Source: JACVRW01 sp034664105
GTDB taxonomy: Bacteria; Actinomycetota; Thermoleophilia; Solirubrobacterales; Thermoleophilaceae
Length of the DNA stretch: 7,158 bases
NCBI GenBank assembly: GCA_034664105.1
Contig: JAXDIH010000176.1
Span: forward strand, 1-7,158
Reading direction: 5' to 3'
Positions 5,369 to 7,158 of the stretch are shown here, in pieces. The stretch's first letter is position 1. Each line of letters begins with the position of its first letter. The notes below the pieces were generated by a model. That model was not told the DNA's origin and made no database searches. It was given only the letters and a program-made list of their open reading frames with translations. The translations under genes were made by a program, and so were the position numbers.

Positions 5369-6103
5369 TCAGCTCTTAACGCGCCAGCGCGTGAACAGGT
5401 CGCCGCCGCCCTCGGCGATCGAGATCGGCTCGAGGTCCACCGGCTCGACCAGCTCGCGTCCCGCCACGATCGTGAGCGCCGCGGCACCGCCGGCCAGCTT
5501 GGGGTTGAGTGTGAGCCAGAGCTCGTCGACCAGACCCGCCGCGAGCAGGTAGGAGTTGAGCGTGGGGCCGCCCTCGCACACGACCGAGCGGATGCCGTGC
5601 TCCTGGCGCAGGCGGGCCATCAGCAGGGGCAGGTCGGCGCCGGTGCGCTCGTAGTCGACCTGCTCCCCGGCGCCCGGCAGGCTGGCATCGGAGCCGGTGG
5701 CGATCACCACGCGCTGCTCGGGCTCGTTGAGCAGGGGCAGGTCAGAGGGCAGGTCGAGACGCGCGCTCACGACCACGGCGAGCGGATCGCGAGCGAGGCC
5801 CTCCTGCTCGCGAGCGTCGCGCAGCTCGTCCGACTTGGCCATGCGGCCGTAGCGCTCGGCCCGCACGGTGCCGGCGCCGATCATGACGGCGTCGCCCTGG
5901 GTGCGCAGCCGGTGGAAGACCTCGCGGTCGAGCTGCGTCGAGAGGCCCTTGGTGCGCCAGTCGATCGTGGCCTTGCCGTCGAGCGAGGACACCATGTTCA
6001 GGACGAGGTAGGGCCGGTCGGAGGGCGCCCGCTCGCCAAGGCGCAGGCCCGAGGTGAGCTCCTCCGGCGAAGTGGGGCGGCAGGCGGGGTAGAGGAGCTG
6101 CAT
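5369..6103 (-). CDS. RibD C-terminal-domain (DHFR-like) reductase, stand-alone
   Basis: This 244-residue protein matches the reductase half of RibD, which in riboflavin synthesis reduces the ribosylamino side chain of the pyrimidine intermediate with NADPH. Visible family blocks are NMVSSLDGKAT (36-46), KGLST (52-56) ahead of DREVFHRLR (59-67), DAVMIGAGTVRAERYG (71-86), DPLAVVVSARLDLP (106-119), VVCEGGPTLNSYLLAAGLVDEL (174-195) and LNPKLAGG (199-206). The early Asp-Gly block and the GAGT and EGGP turns line the NADPH and substrate pocket in this fold. There is no N-terminal zinc deaminase domain, so it is not a complete bifunctional RibD. Actinobacteria often carry such single-domain 'pyrimidine reductase family' proteins. 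Whether it makes riboflavin or reduces another pterin- or folate-like substrate cannot be told, and no rib genes are beside it. ATG at 6103 is the natural start; no strong Shine-Dalgarno is seen. It is divergent from the small membrane protein gene. Confidence 0.87.
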   Translation of the reverse strand: MQLLYPACRPTSPEELTSGLRLGERAPSDRPYLVLNMVSSLDGKATIDWRTKGLSTQLDREVFHRLRTQGDAVMIGAGTVRAERYGRMAKSDELRDAREQEGLARDPLAVVVSARLDLPSDLPLLNEPEQRVVIATGSDASLPGAGEQVDYERTGADLPLLMARLRQEHGIRSVVCEGGPTLNSYLLAAGLVDELWLTLNPKLAGGAAALTIVAGRELVEPVDLEPISIAEGGGDLFTRWRVKS

Positions 6104-6159
6104 TGGCCGCGGAGCCTACGCGGGCAGCGACGCCGAGGCCGGGAGGCTACGGTCGTGAG
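6104..6159. promoter_or_regulatory. 56-nt divergent start region
   Basis: This gap separates two divergent start codons and must hold the 5' signals for both, unless they are read from further away. On the minus strand TAGGCT, an actinobacterial TANNNT-type -10, stands 9 nt before the reductase ATG. On the plus strand TACGGT (6148-6153) stands 6 nt before the ATG at 6160. Both spacings would give leaderless or nearly leaderless transcripts. No good -35 boxes were found. A GGGAGG (6141-6146) lies 13 nt before the plus-strand ATG, rather far for a Shine-Dalgarno. All of this is weak. Confidence 0.25.
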
Positions 6160-6387
6160 ATGCGCCTCAGCAAACGCGGCTGGGTCGTGCTGGCCGCACT
6201 GGTGGCCCTGGTCCTGGTGACGCTCTTCGGTCCCGCGCTGCTCGTTGCCGCCGCCTGGGTGTTGGCCACGCTGGCGTTGGTCGGCGCGGGACTCGGCTCT
6301 TCCCCTTCGATCCAGCTGCGGGGGAATGTCAACCGCATCGACCCAGGGGCGCGGCCGCCGGACGACGATGCCAAGCGACCGAGCTAG
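6160..6387 (+). CDS. Small membrane protein of unknown function
   Basis: I do not recognise a family. The 75-residue product starts MRLSKRGW, a positively charged cap. A long hydrophobic stretch follows (about 8-46), best read as two transmembrane helices (about 8-23 and 26-46) separated at FGP (23-25). The polar tail SIQLRGNVNRIDPGARPPDDD is acidic and proline-rich near the end. The basic N-terminus predicts both ends in the cytoplasm if it is a hairpin. I chose ATG 6160 because the charged cap then directly precedes the first helix. A TTG at 6103 in the same frame would add a 19-residue Pro/Ala-rich leader and overlap the reductase start. The stop shares CTAG (6384-6387) with the convergent gene on the right. 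Coding support is the hydrophobic pattern, the plausible start and the exact abutment of stops; it remains a hypothetical protein. Confidence 0.62.
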   Translation: MRLSKRGWVVLAALVALVLVTLFGPALLVAAAWVLATLALVGAGLGSSPSIQLRGNVNRIDPGARPPDDDAKRPS

Positions 6388-7158
6388 TTCGAGCGCAGCA
6401 CGCAGTAGCCGGGGAACTCGAAGTTGCTCGAGTTCAGCCCGCGGCCGGCTCGGTAGATGCCGCCGTCGCTGGGGCGCTCCATGATGAAGGCGTTCTCGGC
6501 CCCGCAGCACTCCTCGGACTGGTCGATGCGCAGCCGGCGCGAGACCACCTGCAGGAACCCGGCGGGGGCGCGGCGGCCGTAGGCGTCGGTGCGGAAGCGC
6601 GAGCTGCCCTCGTTGCGCACCACCCACTGCGGGTGGAACACCGTGCGCTTGTCGCCCTTGCAGTAGGAGTCCCAGCCGGCCGGGTCGTGCGGGCCGCAGG
6701 CGAAGCCCTTGTTGAAGACGATCCGGTCGGGACTGGTGGGGTCGAACTGCGTGATCGCGTTGTCGATCCCAAAGCCCGGATTCGCGCGCAGGGCGCCGCC
6801 GACATCCACGGCGGTATCCCACTCCTCGTAGACCGACTTGCACGCCGGGCTGGGCAGCAGCCGCATGCTGGGAGCGAGCTGCGCCTCGGGGCAGTTCGGG
6901 ATCGCGGCACCGAAGTCGGCCATCTGGCGAGTGTGAGCCGCGAGCCGGCGCCCCTTTTGCGTGAACAGCCAGGTCTCGAGCGAGTGGAAGCGCACGGTGC
7001 CGCGCCGCGGTGACCCGGACCCCTGGTGCAACACGATCATCCAGGCGAGCCCCTTGCGGTCGTCGTTGACGACGAAGACCTTGAAGCCGGCGTGCGGCTC
7101 GTCGCTGGAGGCATGGGCGCCGATCGGGCCGAACGCCGGCATGCCCGTGCGCTCGAAG
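6384..7158 (-). CDS. Unrecognised cysteine-containing protein, 5' end outside window
   Basis: No family recognised. The frame stays open to the right edge: upstream of ATG 7142 the codons read FERTG with no stop, so that ATG is probably internal and the gene begins outside. From that Met, 252 residues are visible. Seven cysteines (84, 101, 149, 161, 212, 213, 247) and many Trp, Phe and Tyr are spread through the chain, with no transmembrane segment seen. Notable blocks are WMIVLHQGSGS (34-44), IPNCPEAQLAPSMRLLPSPAC (81-101), FGIDNAITQFDPTSPDRIVF (124-143) and FACGPHDPAGWDSYCKGDKR (147-166). SEECCGAENAFIMERP is at 209-224. Cys spacing and the compact, loop-rich composition suggest a secreted or periplasm-side globular protein with disulfides, whose signal peptide would be upstream; this is inference. 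It ends on the shared CTAG with the small membrane gene. Codon style matches its neighbours, so nothing marks it as transferred. Confidence 0.8.
   Translation of the reverse strand, partial: FERTGMPAFGPIGAHASSDEPHAGFKVFVVNDDRKGLAWMIVLHQGSGSPRRGTVRFHSLETWLFTQKGRRLAAHTRQMADFGAAIPNCPEAQLAPSMRLLPSPACKSVYEEWDTAVDVGGALRANPGFGIDNAITQFDPTSPDRIVFNKGFACGPHDPAGWDSYCKGDKRTVFHPQWVVRNEGSSRFRTDAYGRRAPAGFLQVVSRRLRIDQSEECCGAENAFIMERPSDGGIYRAGRGLNSSNFEFPGYCVLRSN
6414..6435 (+). terminator. 8-bp inverted repeat downstream of the small membrane gene (weak terminator candidate)
   Basis: GAACTCGA and TCGAGTTC flank a 6-nt loop, a perfect 8-bp stem starting 26 nt after the plus-strand stop. It lies within the 3' coding part of the opposite-strand gene (residues 236-243). 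No T-tract follows. It might slow polymerase leaving the small gene, or be a by-product of the codons for NSSNFEF. Confidence 0.25.

Noticed and set aside
5597..6220. 207-residue plus-strand frame over the reductase gene
   Set aside because: Antisense to a well-supported gene and runs out of frame into the small membrane gene; no domain seen.
6103..6387. Longer form of the small membrane protein from a TTG at 6103
   Set aside because: It adds a Pro/Ala-rich leader ahead of the charged cap and would overlap the reductase start codon; ATG 6160 gives a more natural membrane protein.
5998..6843. 281-residue minus-strand frame spanning the reductase start, the small gene and the unknown gene
   Set aside because: It crosses three better supported genes in a different frame and is Arg/Gly/Pro-rich throughout, typical of a GC-rich spurious frame.
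1..7158. ssrA (tmRNA) gene near smpB, tRNA genes or CRISPR repeats
   Set aside because: I found no tRNA-like ends, no CCA-flanked clover-leaf pattern and no regularly spaced repeats; nearly all of the window is protein-coding.

Overview
The window is high-GC, dense, bacterial chromosomal DNA. Gene content and order (ftsE-ftsX, an S41 protease, an RNB exoribonuclease and smpB on one strand, plus a stand-alone RibD C-terminal-type reductase) point to Actinomycetota. Protein wording and the compact RNase R suggest the class Thermoleophilia (Solirubrobacterales-like). That placement is inference from sequence style, not from a search. I saw no mobile element, CRISPR array, tRNA or rRNA.

Layout, left to right. 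Positions 2-154 (+) are the last 50 codons of an Hsp20/alpha-crystallin small heat-shock protein. It converges on smpB, and the two stop codons share one CTAG. Positions 151-5260 (-) hold a tight five-gene run, transcribed right to left: ftsE, ftsX, ctpA, rnr, smpB. The junctions are TGATG (ftsE/ftsX), a 36-nt gap with a hairpin over the ctpA start (ftsX/ctpA), GTGA (ctpA/rnr) and a 6-nt gap (rnr/smpB). This is almost certainly one operon. Positions 5261-5368 are a 108-nt non-coding gap unusually rich in symmetry: a 14-bp palindrome, a perfect 17-bp tandem duplication and a 20-bp perfect palindrome. Positions 5369-6103 (-) encode a RibD C-terminal-domain (pyrimidine reductase/DHFR-like) protein. 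Positions 6160-6387 (+) encode a 75-residue membrane protein, divergent from the reductase. It converges on the last gene through a second shared CTAG. Positions 6384-7158 (-) are the 3' part of an unrecognised cysteine-containing protein that runs off the right edge.

How the genes fit together: FtsEX is the ABC-type complex that couples division to peptidoglycan hydrolase activation. CtpA is an extracytoplasmic processing protease. RNase R and SmpB belong to ribosome rescue and nonstop-mRNA decay. The operon therefore joins an envelope module (ftsEX-ctpA) to an RNA-quality-control module (rnr-smpB). Each pair is familiar; the direct fusion by a 4-nt overlap is the notable point. I did not find a convincing wholly new system. 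The best leads are the symmetric 5261-5368 region, the hairpin over the ctpA start, the CTAG pattern and the unknown protein at the right edge.
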